Source: a bacterium (GTDB taxonomy: Bacteria; Hydrogenedentota; Hydrogenedentia; Hydrogenedentiales; SLHB01). From it: 8,206 nucleotides of DNA. The DNA is taken from NCBI GenBank assembly GCA_024231375.1, contig JAAEQP010001584.1, positions 1 to 8,206 of the forward strand. Reading direction: 5' to 3'. Below the pieces are notes generated by a model. The model was given only the letters and a program-made list of their open reading frames with translations. It was not told the DNA's origin and did no database searches. Position numbers and translations under genes: made by a program. Below are positions 1 through 7,400 of the stretch, piece after piece; position 1 is the first letter of the stretch; the number at the start of each line of letters is the position of its first letter.

Positions 1-245
1 CCGGACCCCTCACCCTGCCCTCTCCCGTTGGGCGAGGGTAAGAGAAGCCGCAAACCGGGGACATGGGTAACAACACACGGTCGTGCATGCCTCTGGTGAA
101 TGGAGGCGACACATGGAACCTGCCCTAGAAAAATCGCGTGCGACCAAGGCCACATCTTCTGCGCGCCGCCGCAAGCGCGTCTTAGCCCCCTCTCCCGACG
201 GGCTTGCCCGCCGCAGGAGGGAGAGGGTTGGGGTGAGGGGTCCGG
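1..245. repeat. MITE/REP-like element with imperfect terminal inverted repeats
   Basis: The left end (1-26) and right end (219-245) are inverted copies. The outer 15 bases, CCGGACCCCTCACCC, match exactly, followed by a CCCTCTCCC core shared by both ends. Each end also folds on itself: 18-26 (CCCTCTCCC) pairs with 30-38 with one mismatch, and 188-196 pairs perfectly with 219-227. The CCCTCACCC...CCCTCTCCC theme is known as a widely dispersed intergenic repeat in many GC-rich bacteria. The interior (about 50-185) contains only short open frames without recognisable domains and I see no transposase, so any mobility would be non-autonomous. Whether 1-245 is one unit or two adjacent repeat copies cannot be decided from one copy. 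The window begins at the first repeat base, so the element may extend further left. Confidence 0.6.
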
Positions 246-584
246 CCCCCAATCACTCGTCCGGCTCGGCCACCGCCATGGAAGGGCAATGATGGGACGT
301 GAGATCTGTCAGTCCCCGTTTGTCGGTTCTGTTCTGATGGGTGTGAGACGTTGCAGCTGGGCCGTCGCGTTCACATCGTCCCATCAGGTCTGCCACCATC
401 CCGTGCCCTGAAGACACCCACAACAGTGTTGCGGGCGGCACGCTTGTTGTGGGATGGGCTCTGGCACGCCCCTGCGCGTGCCGAGCAATCTTCCGGCGCG
501 ACACCCTCTGCACCGTTAATGGCATCATTGCAGCTGACGCCCGCTTCCTGATGGTTTTGGCAAAATTGCCCGGCGTCGCCCACG
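246..584. other. Intergenic stretch without a supported gene
   Basis: I find no credible gene here. The short frames lack ribosome sites and domains and overlap one another on both strands. Small structures are visible. A 10-base inverted repeat, TGATGGGACG, lies at 290-299 with its complement at 377-386, and a degenerate direct copy of the same word (TGATGGGTGTGAGAC) lies at 336-350. A 6-bp hairpin is at 463-468 / 477-482 (GGCACG/CGTGCC). These may be decayed repeats or operator-like sites; none matches a motif I can name. Confidence 0.4.
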
Positions 585-613
585 TTGCAGCCTGGGGCGC
601 AAGCGTCTACAAT
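585..613 (+). promoter_or_regulatory. Candidate sigma-70-type promoter for the 717 gene
   Basis: TTGCAG (585-590) and TACAAT (608-613) are separated by exactly 17 bases. The -10 matches the housekeeping consensus at 5 of 6 positions and the -35 at 3 of 6, including the TTG. Initiation would fall near 620 and give a leader of roughly 97 nt before the start codon at 717. This is the best promoter-like pair I found upstream of that gene, but it is motif matching only. Confidence 0.45.
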
Positions 614-620
614 CGGTCTT

Positions 621-697
621 GGCGCCGGGTGTAGGCGCCGCCCGTGTTTCGATGGCGCGTGGACAAGGGGGGATGCGTGCCAACACAGACACCCCCT
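621..697 (+). promoter_or_regulatory. Structured 5' leader of the sialidase-like gene
   Basis: Two hairpins can form in the predicted leader. GGCGCC at 621-626 pairs with GGCGCC at 634-639 across a 7-nt loop, right after the predicted transcription start. AGGGGG at 666-671 pairs with CCCCCT at 692-697, with an additional GTG/CAC pairing inside the loop. The second hairpin ends 8 bases before the Shine-Dalgarno-like GGAGA (706-710). It resembles no riboswitch class I recognise, and there is no U-tract suggesting attenuation. Confidence 0.3.
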
Positions 698-716
698 GAG
701 CAATCGGAGAAGTGCA

Positions 717-3248
717 ATGTTCCGTTCACGCACCGCTGGGTGGATGATCGCCACGGCTACGGCGTTTGCCGCGATTCCCGCTACAGGCCAGGACATGCCC
801 ATCGACCTTTCGGCCTCAAGCCAATGGAAGTTCCAGGACGAGCGCGCCGCCATCCGCGATGGCGAGTTGGTGCTCGACGGCCGTGACGTCACGACCAAGG
901 CGGTCTTCATGCCCTATGAGTGGGCCGACGTGACGTTGCAGGCGAAGTTCATGGTGGAGCCGTCCCAAGGTGTGATGGCGTGCGGGTTCGTGGTGCGCGC
1001 ATCGGACGCGTACAACGCGTACTATGTCCACTATGACAAGGGACAAGCCATTCTCTGCCGGTCCACCAAGGAGAAGGAGTGGAACGAGATCAAACGCGTG
1101 AAGGATCTCGACAAGCCTGCCGGCGAATGGCATGAGGGGAAACTGGAATGCGTTGGCAACACCATCAAGGTCCATCTGAACGGGAAACTGCTCTACGAAG
1201 TCCAGGACGACACGCTCAAGCGCGGCCGGGTGGGCTTCTACGCAGGGCAGGGGCTGGTGCATGTGAAGGACATCGTCGTGTCGGGTGAGGCAACGAAGAC
1301 CGACGCGCCCTTCGACATGCCGGAGCCCCCTCCCCCACTCTACGTTCACGTGTGTAAAGATGCGGGCGCGGGGGCGTATGAGGCGTTCCCGGATGTGTGC
1401 CGCCTGAACGACGGCCGGCTCATGTGCGTGTTCTACGCGGGCTACGGCCATGTGTCGATGCCGAACGAGGCGCTGCCCAAGGGCGGGCGCGTGTCCTATT
1501 GTCTTTCGAGCGACGAAGGACGCACGTGGACCTCGGCCGAGACGCTGTATGACGGCCCCGACGACGACCGCGACCCGTCCATCATGCAACTGCCTAGCGG
1601 CCGCATCATCTGCAACTACTTCACGCTCCGCGAGAACAAGAGCAAGAGTCCGCCGTGGGACGGACTCGGCACGTGGATGGTCTATTCGGACGATATGGGC
1701 ATCACGTGGTCCGAACCCCTCCAGATCGCGGACAATTACTACTGCAGCGCGCCCGTCCGCCTGCTGTCCGACGGGCGACTGGTCCTGGGCCTGTACAAAG
1801 AGGATGGCGACACGGCGTACGGCGCGGTGACGTTCTCGACGGATGACGGTCTCACGTGGGGTGCGCCCATCGACATCGACAACGGCGGCGTTCGGCTCGA
1901 CGCAGAGACGGACGTCATTGAACGCCACGACGGCAGCTTGTACGCGGCCCTGCGCGCGGCTGGTCCCTCGGCGGCATGGTCGGAATCCAAAGATGGCGGC
2001 AAGACATGGTCGGTGGCCGAACTTCTCGGCTTCCCGGGGCATTGCCACTACCTGTTGCGCACGACGAACGACATCATCGTGATGGCGCACCGGCTCCCAA
2101 GTACGAGCCTGCATTACAGTCTCGACGAATGCGCCACGTGGAGCGACAACGTGCTCGTGGACAGCGTAGGCGGCGCGTATCCGTCCATGGTGAACCTGAA
2201 AGACGGCACGGTCCTCATCGTGTACTACGAAGAAGGTGCGGGGTCCAGCATCCGGGCGAAGCGGTTCCTGGCTACCAAGACGGGCATCCAATGGATGCCG
2301 GTGTCGCAGGGCGTGTTGCCGAGCGCGACGGTAGTCGAGCATGCCAAGATCTGGGACGATGCGCCCCACAACGCGTTCACCAACCTCATCCGGTTCAATG
2401 ACGCTTGGTTCTGCGTGTTCCGCGAGGGGCAAGGTCATGTGTCGCCTGACGGCGCGTTGCGGGTTATCACGTCCAAGGATGGGAAGACCTGGGAATCCGC
2501 CGCGCGCATCACGTCGGACATCGCCGACCTGCGGGACGCCCAGATCTGCCTCACGCCGGACGGACGTTTGATGCTCAGCGGCGCGGCGGCGTTGCACCCG
2601 CCCGCGGACGCCAAACACCAGACCATGGCGTACTTCTCCGGCGACGGGTTCACGTGGACCGAGGGCGTGCCCATCGGCGAGAAGGATCTCTGGTTGTGGC
2701 GCGTATCGTGGAACAAGGACACGGCCTACGGCATCGGCTACACCACCGCGGTACCGAGGGGCGAGGGCTGCATCCGGCTGTACAAGAGCGCCGACGGCAA
2801 GGCCTTCGACACGCATGTCGAGTTTCTGCGCAAGGGCGAGTACTCCAACGAGTCGTCCATGGTGTTTCTCGAAGACGATACGTGCCTGTGTCTGTTGCGC
2901 CGCGACAACAAGCCGCCGCACCAGAACGGGCTGCTGGGCGTTGCCCAGCCGCCGTACACGGAATGGGACTGGAAAGACCTTGGCATGAAGATCGGCGGCC
3001 CCCACATGATCCGCCTGCCCGACGGCCGGTTCGTGGCCTCGGTCCGGTTGTACGACGAAAAGGTGCGCACGGCGCTGTGTTGGGTGGACCCGCTTGAAGG
3101 TACGTTGACGGAGTTCCTGGCCGTGCCGTCCGGCGGCGATACCAGCTATCCCGGCATGGTCTGGCACGACGGTCTGTTGTGGGTCAGCTACTATGCGTCG
3201 CACGAAGGGAAGACGAGCATCTATCTGGCGAAGGTGAAGGTGGATTGA
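717..3248 (+). CDS. Secreted DUF1080/LamG-like domain plus tandem sialidase (BNR) propellers
   Basis: Predicted exported protein of 843 residues, probably a glycan-binding or glycan-cleaving enzyme. I start it at ATG 717 rather than at the in-frame ATG 585, because 717 follows GGAGA by 6 nt and opens a signal peptide: basic FRSR, then a hydrophobic stretch to about residue 22, with cleavage near ATGQ-D. Residues about 37-190 look like a 3-keto-disaccharide-hydrolase/DUF1080 or LamG-type jelly roll (GEWHEGKLECVGNTIKVHLNGK, then GRVGFYAG). Residues about 208-520 form a first sialidase-type propeller with Asp-box motifs S-x-D-x-G-x-T-W near 264-271, 324-331, 374-381, 424-431 and 468-475. Residues about 545-843 form a second, with Asp-box-like motifs near 586-592, 641-647 and 691-697 and blade motifs such as LPDGRFVASVR. 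Candidate active-site residues include R285/D286 and E397. True sialidase activity is uncertain; such proteins are often over-annotated as exo-alpha-sialidases. It lies upstream of and co-directional with the TIM-barrel gene. Confidence 0.85.
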   Translation: MFRSRTAGWMIATATAFAAIPATGQDMPIDLSASSQWKFQDERAAIRDGELVLDGRDVTTKAVFMPYEWADVTLQAKFMVEPSQGVMACGFVVRASDAYNAYYVHYDKGQAILCRSTKEKEWNEIKRVKDLDKPAGEWHEGKLECVGNTIKVHLNGKLLYEVQDDTLKRGRVGFYAGQGLVHVKDIVVSGEATKTDAPFDMPEPPPPLYVHVCKDAGAGAYEAFPDVCRLNDGRLMCVFYAGYGHVSMPNEALPKGGRVSYCLSSDEGRTWTSAETLYDGPDDDRDPSIMQLPSGRIICNYFTLRENKSKSPPWDGLGTWMVYSDDMGITWSEPLQIADNYYCSAPVRLLSDGRLVLGLYKEDGDTAYGAVTFSTDDGLTWGAPIDIDNGGVRLDAETDVIERHDGSLYAALRAAGPSAAWSESKDGGKTWSVAELLGFPGHCHYLLRTTNDIIVMAHRLPSTSLHYSLDECATWSDNVLVDSVGGAYPSMVNLKDGTVLIVYYEEGAGSSIRAKRFLATKTGIQWMPVSQGVLPSATVVEHAKIWDDAPHNAFTNLIRFNDAWFCVFREGQGHVSPDGALRVITSKDGKTWESAARITSDIADLRDAQICLTPDGRLMLSGAAALHPPADAKHQTMAYFSGDGFTWTEGVPIGEKDLWLWRVSWNKDTAYGIGYTTAVPRGEGCIRLYKSADGKAFDTHVEFLRKGEYSNESSMVFLEDDTCLCLLRRDNKPPHQNGLLGVAQPPYTEWDWKDLGMKIGGPHMIRLPDGRFVASVRLYDEKVRTALCWVDPLEGTLTEFLAVPSGGDTSYPGMVWHDGLLWVSYYASHEGKTSIYLAKVKVD

Positions 3249-3250
3249 GA

Positions 3251-3280
3251 GCGGTGCAGAGCACCGCACCAAAGTCTTTT
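3251..3280 (+). terminator. Short hairpin followed by a T-run after the 717 gene
   Basis: GCGGTGC (3251-3257) and GCACCGC (3261-3267) form a perfect 7-bp stem with a 3-nt loop, starting two bases after the stop codon. A run of four T occurs at 3277-3280. The distance from stem to T-run (about 9 nt) is longer than in a classical intrinsic terminator, so it is either a weak or partial terminator or an mRNA 3'-end hairpin. Confidence 0.35.
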
Positions 3281-3293
3281 CCGAAAGGGAGTC

Positions 3294-3333
3294 CGGGGGA
3301 AAACGCTTTTCTACAGAAAAGGGTTGTCCCCCG
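3294..3333. repeat. Long intergenic hairpin between the two plus-strand genes
   Basis: Positions 3294-3311 and 3316-3333 form an 18-position stem with 16 pairs and two mismatches (3301/3326 and 3305/3322) around the 4-nt loop TACA. The outer arm is CGGGGGA/TCCCCCG and the inner arm CTTTTC/GAAAAG. No T-tract follows, so it does not look like an intrinsic terminator. It ends 21 bases before the next gene's AGAGGA ribosome site. Possible roles are an mRNA stability or processing element that uncouples the two genes, or an interspersed palindromic repeat. Confidence 0.6.
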
Positions 3334-3368
3334 ATTCATCCCTAACAACCGCATAGAGGACTGACACC

Positions 3369-4268
3369 ATGAAACCCACACGACGCGAATTGATTGGCGC
3401 GGGCATGGCAGCCGTCGCGGGTATGGCCGTGACGCCGCGCGCCGTTGCGCAACCGGCGGAGGCGGAAGCGCCCACGTCGCAGATGAGACTGAGCCTGGCC
3501 GCCTATTCCTTCCGCGATCGGTTGCCGAGCAGCAAGGGCGAGGGCACCATGACCCTACACGACCTGCTTGACCTGGCGGCGCAATGGCGGTTGGATGCGT
3601 TGGAGCCTACGTCCTACTACTTCTCGTCGGAGGACACGGCGTACCTGCATTCGCTGAAGCGCAAGGCGTTTCTGCTCGGCTTGGACATCTCGGGCACGGC
3701 CATCCGCGACAACCTGTGTTTCCCGACGGGCGAGGACCTGGACCGTGAAATCGCCCATGTGAAGAAGTGGGTGGATCATTCGGTGGAATTCGGCGCGCCC
3801 TGCATCCGCATTTTCGCGGGGAATCCGCGCAAAGGGCTGGAGCGGGAGCAGGCGTTCGCGTGGGCTACGGAGGGCATGAAGCGCTGCTGCGATTACGCAG
3901 GCACAAAGGGCGTGTTCCTGGCCATCGAGAACCATGGGTATCTGACGGAGACGGCCGACGATGTTCTGCGCACCCTGGATACGGTGAACCACGAATGGCT
4001 GGGAGTGAATCTGGATACGGGCAATTTCAGGAAGGACCCGTACAAGAACATCGCGAAACTCGCGCCGAAAGCCATCAATGTTCAGGTGAAGGTGGAGGTA
4101 TGGAGTCCGGACGGCAAGAAGAAGGTTCCGGCCGATTTCGGTCGCATCGGAAAGATACTCAAAGAAACCAAGTACCGCGGGTATGTGGCCCTGGAGTACG
4201 AGGCGAAAGAAGATCCGATGACGGCGGTGCCGATGCATCTGGAGACGCTGCGTCGGGCGATTGGTTAG
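3369..4268 (+). CDS. Tat-exported sugar phosphate isomerase/epimerase-like TIM barrel
   Basis: A 299-residue protein of the xylose-isomerase-like TIM-barrel (AP endonuclease 2) superfamily, whose members isomerise or epimerise sugars or act on oxidised sugar derivatives using a divalent metal. ATG 3369 follows AGAGGA (3355-3360) by 8 nt. The N-terminus has a twin-arginine signal (T-R-R-E-L-I-G at 4-10, then an Ala/Gly/Met-rich hydrophobic stretch ending near AVAQP), so it probably folds in the cytoplasm and is exported to the periplasm. Barrel landmarks are LAAYSFRD (43-50), AIENHG with E187, GVNLDTGNF with D216, NVQVKVEV with Q239, and VALEYEA with E276. By analogy with the family, E187, D216 and E276 would be metal ligands, and the position usually held by His appears to be Q239. 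It lies 120 bases downstream of the secreted propeller gene in the same orientation and may act on a sugar released outside the cytoplasm. The exact substrate cannot be read from sequence. Confidence 0.85.
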   Translation: MKPTRRELIGAGMAAVAGMAVTPRAVAQPAEAEAPTSQMRLSLAAYSFRDRLPSSKGEGTMTLHDLLDLAAQWRLDALEPTSYYFSSEDTAYLHSLKRKAFLLGLDISGTAIRDNLCFPTGEDLDREIAHVKKWVDHSVEFGAPCIRIFAGNPRKGLEREQAFAWATEGMKRCCDYAGTKGVFLAIENHGYLTETADDVLRTLDTVNHEWLGVNLDTGNFRKDPYKNIAKLAPKAINVQVKVEVWSPDGKKKVPADFGRIGKILKETKYRGYVALEYEAKEDPMTAVPMHLETLRRAIG

Positions 4269-4280
4269 GAGGGGAACTCA

Positions 4281-4315
4281 ACGCAGAGGCGCGGAGGACG
4301 CAGAGGAACGCAGAG
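4281..4315. repeat. ACGCAGAGG-type interspersed repeat array
   Basis: The word ACGCAGAG recurs three times in 35 bases (4281-4288, 4299-4306, 4308-4315) with GCGCGGAGG between the first two. This G/A-rich intergenic repeat type is known from many Planctomycetes-, Chloroflexi- and Hydrogenedentes-like genomes, where it gives spurious translations rich in Q-R-N-A-E-R. A weak 6-bp pairing (4314-4319 with 4333-4338) and the pyrimidine-rich stretch that follows suggest a degenerate opposite arm. It sits between two convergent genes, where such repeats often lie. I see no classical terminator in 4269-4432. Confidence 0.55.
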
Positions 4316-4432
4316 CGAGGGCGACATGAACTCTCGCTTGTGCTTCTCCGCGCACTTGCCATGCAAACGCCCCCACTCTCAGCCCCCCTGCTGCCCTCGT
4401 CCGCTTGGCGTTCGATCCGGGTCTGTGTTCGG

Positions 4433-7400
4433 CTATTTGGCGCATCGGATGTCCTGCCGCGTCGTGCGGTTCGCCTTCACAGTGACGCCTTCCACGCGCT
4501 CGATCCGCATGCCCTGTGGCTCGTTCTCGCCAATTCTTACGTAGAGCGAAGCGGTACCTGGCTGCAGATCCTCAATGCGATACCGTCCGTCGGCATCGGT
4601 CTCAACCCGGCCGCCGTTCTGTTCGCCGGCAGGCGTCTGCATCCGGCACCCGACTGTCGCTCCCTTTGCCGGTGCGCCATCAACGGTCACCCGGCCTCCA
4701 ATGGCGCCCGTTTCAACCGAGAAGGAGAAATCCACGACTGTCGTTCGACCCGGGACGACTTCTGCAAGCTGAGTTGCGGTGCTACTGGCACTGGGCGGCC
4801 GGCCTCCCCCGTTTTCGGAGCCGACCGTTGACTTGGCATCGACAGTAAACGTTCCCGGCGGGAGTGGCGCGAGGACAAAGCCACCAGGAGCCAATGTCGT
4901 TGCCATAGAGGGGTACACGGAGTCACTGGAATCGCGCCGGACGGTCACATAGAAGAGCCTGGCCGGTTCGCCGTTCACCGTCACGCGTCCCTCGATCCGC
5001 CCCGCCGGTTGGAGCATGATGGACGTTTCGCGTCCCGGAGTTGCTTGCGCGGAACCGCGCCAGTAGTTCCGATGGTAGGCCCACAACTCGCTACCGTCCT
5101 TCGCAGTGCCTTTGATCGCGAAACGACCTTCCGCATCGGTGACAACCCTGGTTGCGTCATGCGATCCCTGGTTGCTCAACGCGGCTCTTGTCCTCATCAG
5201 CTCGAAGGCCACCGTCGCGCCAGAGACCGGTTCTCCGTTCGGCGAGAGGACCACTCCTCGGTACGCTGCTCCCGGTTGGAGGCGCACAATCACGCGGTTG
5301 CTCTTCGCCGGGCCCGGGCCAACGTGAACGGTCTGCTCATGTGGTTCGTAGCCTTCAGCCTTCACCCGCAAGGTATTGACTCCGGGATGAACCCTCCTGA
5401 GAATCGACGTTGCCCCGGTGCTTCGGGTTCCTGTGTCGCACAGTAGGGGGATCTGCGATACCCCCATGCCATAGACGGGTACCGGCTTCCCTGTTCGCGC
5501 GTTAAGGACCGTGAGCTCGATCTCCGCGGCGGGGCGGAGCGCGAGTTTGAACGATGCGCCCCCGGCCTGCACCGTTTGCTTCATCGACGACAGGTAGGGG
5601 CTCATCGACGCTTCTATCTTGTACTCGCCTCGAAGTAGTCCGTCGAGTCTGAAGCGTCCCTGCTTGTCGGTGAGTTCACGCCGATGCCCGTGGGTATCCA
5701 ACGCCCCCCCGTACGCGCACACACGTGCGCTCCGTACGGGCTTGCCGTCTGGGTCCACGACCACACCCGAAATCGAGAGCGTCCCGGCTCCGTGGCAATC
5801 GAGGGGCAGTCCCTCAACCCGCTGGCCTGCACGAAGGGACAGTTTCACGCGAAGATCCGGTTCGGGGTGGCGTGACGTGTAGGCTGAAGTGGTGGCGAAC
5901 AGCCAATACTCACCTGGCGGCATTCCCTCGATGCAAAATCTGCCTTCCGAGTCGGGCAGGGCGCTCTTCTCCGGCCCCAATCCAAGGCCGTGGAGCGGAT
6001 CGCGTGGCTCCCCACGCGCAAACAGCCTTGGGTACGCGTCACGAAGAGGCCGGCCACTGGGGTCCACGATTGTCCCTTCGATGGTCGCGGTTTCAACAAG
6101 GTCCACCTTCAGATTCTTGGTGTCCTGTGAATCCAGATCGAAGGGACCGAGAACGGGGGAGGCAACGTCAAATTGGTTCCAGGCCCAGAGAACCATGCGC
6201 TGTCCCGGCCTCTTCGGAAGCGTAATCGAGAACGCACCATCCTCGGAGACTCGTGGCGTAGCATACTTCAGTCTATACCCGTGATCGTCCAGCGTCCTCA
6301 CTTCGATATGTGGTCTGTACCTCTCCGGAGACACACCGGCCGCGATACCGGCGATAACGATGCCCTCTTGCATGGGGACCGGAAGCCCCTCGAAACGCTG
6401 GCTCCTCTTGAGTTTGACCCATGTCTTGCTCCCATCCACCTGCACGTGCCCTTCGGCCACGGTCTCGATCTCGTACCTTCCTGGCGGTAGTCGTTCAAAG
6501 GAAAACGTGCCTTCAGGGCCTGAGATCGTGTCCTGGTGTCTTTGCCCAGCCGTTTCCAGACGGAGTTCCACATCAGGAAGCGCCTCCTTGGTTTCGACGT
6601 CGAATATGCGTCCGGAAAGCGACGCTCCCGGAGCCGCCTCCAGCAGCATCTCAAACTCTGGCTCGTCTTTGGGAGCATGCATCTGGGACACCGGCACGGC
6701 CAATGCGTACGTGTCGTCCTCGATTGCGACTCGCATCAGCGTGCCGCGATGCACAACGACCTCGAACGCGCCCTTCGCGTCCGTTCTGCCATCGAAGACG
6801 CTGCGGGACATCACCCGCACATGCGGAATCCCCTCGCCGGTGTCGGCGTGGACGACGCGACCTTTGAGGAGGCATTCGTGGGGTTGGAGTTCGCGTGGGG
6901 ATTCTTCTGCAGCGGCGGTTGAGGTGTCGGGCGAGGCGGAGACGTCTCGCGATTCGTCGTGAGACGGGGCTTCGGGTTCGGCGGATGTCTGTGGTGTTGC
7001 AACCGCGGCGGTGGTGGTTTCTTGGCCGGATGGTGGCGTGTTCAGAATGGCCGTCGTGACGACGGCAACTCCCGCGATGACGACAATCGCGGCCGTCACG
7101 AGCGCTTTGGGAGTGAGCAGCAGAGCGGAGAGCCCGCCTGTGGCGGCATGGGCGGCTTTCCAGGCCACGGGGGCGGTTGCGATGGCGGCCATGATGCCCG
7201 CGGTGCGTGTCGCGCGGGGGCGTTCGACCTGCAACGCGTCGCCGAGGCGGTCGACGAGAGCGGTTCCGAGGGCTTCGCGGGCGCGCTGGAGACGTTTCCT
7301 GGCGGCGGCGACGGAAATGCCGAGGAATTCGGCGGTTTCGCGGGTGTTGCGTCCGCCGAAGTAGTAGAGAAGGAGGATTTCGCGCTGAGTTTCTTCGAGC

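Noticed and set aside
585..716. 44-residue N-terminal extension of the propeller protein from ATG 585
   Set aside because: It overlaps the predicted promoter, has Arg/Cys-rich non-domain content and would bury the signal peptide. ATG 717 has a good ribosome site.
246..716. tRNA or other structured RNA gene
   Set aside because: I found no cloverleaf, no T-loop GTTCRA motif in context and no CCA end; the hairpins are short and isolated.
371..910. 179-codon minus-strand frame across the intergenic region and the start of the propeller gene
   Set aside because: It has no recognisable domain or ribosome site and it overlaps the predicted promoter, leader and signal peptide region.
816..3272. Uninterrupted 818-codon open frame on the minus strand opposite the propeller gene
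   Set aside because: It is antisense to a gene with signal peptide, ribosome site and many Asp boxes. Its translation is rich in Arg, His and Val with no domain, as expected for the complement of a GC-rich gene.
3555..4238. 227-codon minus-strand frame opposite the TIM-barrel gene
   Set aside because: It is a shadow of the barrel gene; Arg/His-rich translation with no motif.
3767..4831. 354-codon plus-strand frame running across the end of the TIM-barrel gene into the sigma-fusion gene
   Set aside because: It overlaps two convincing genes in other frames or strands and its translation shows only low-complexity, repeat-derived sequence.
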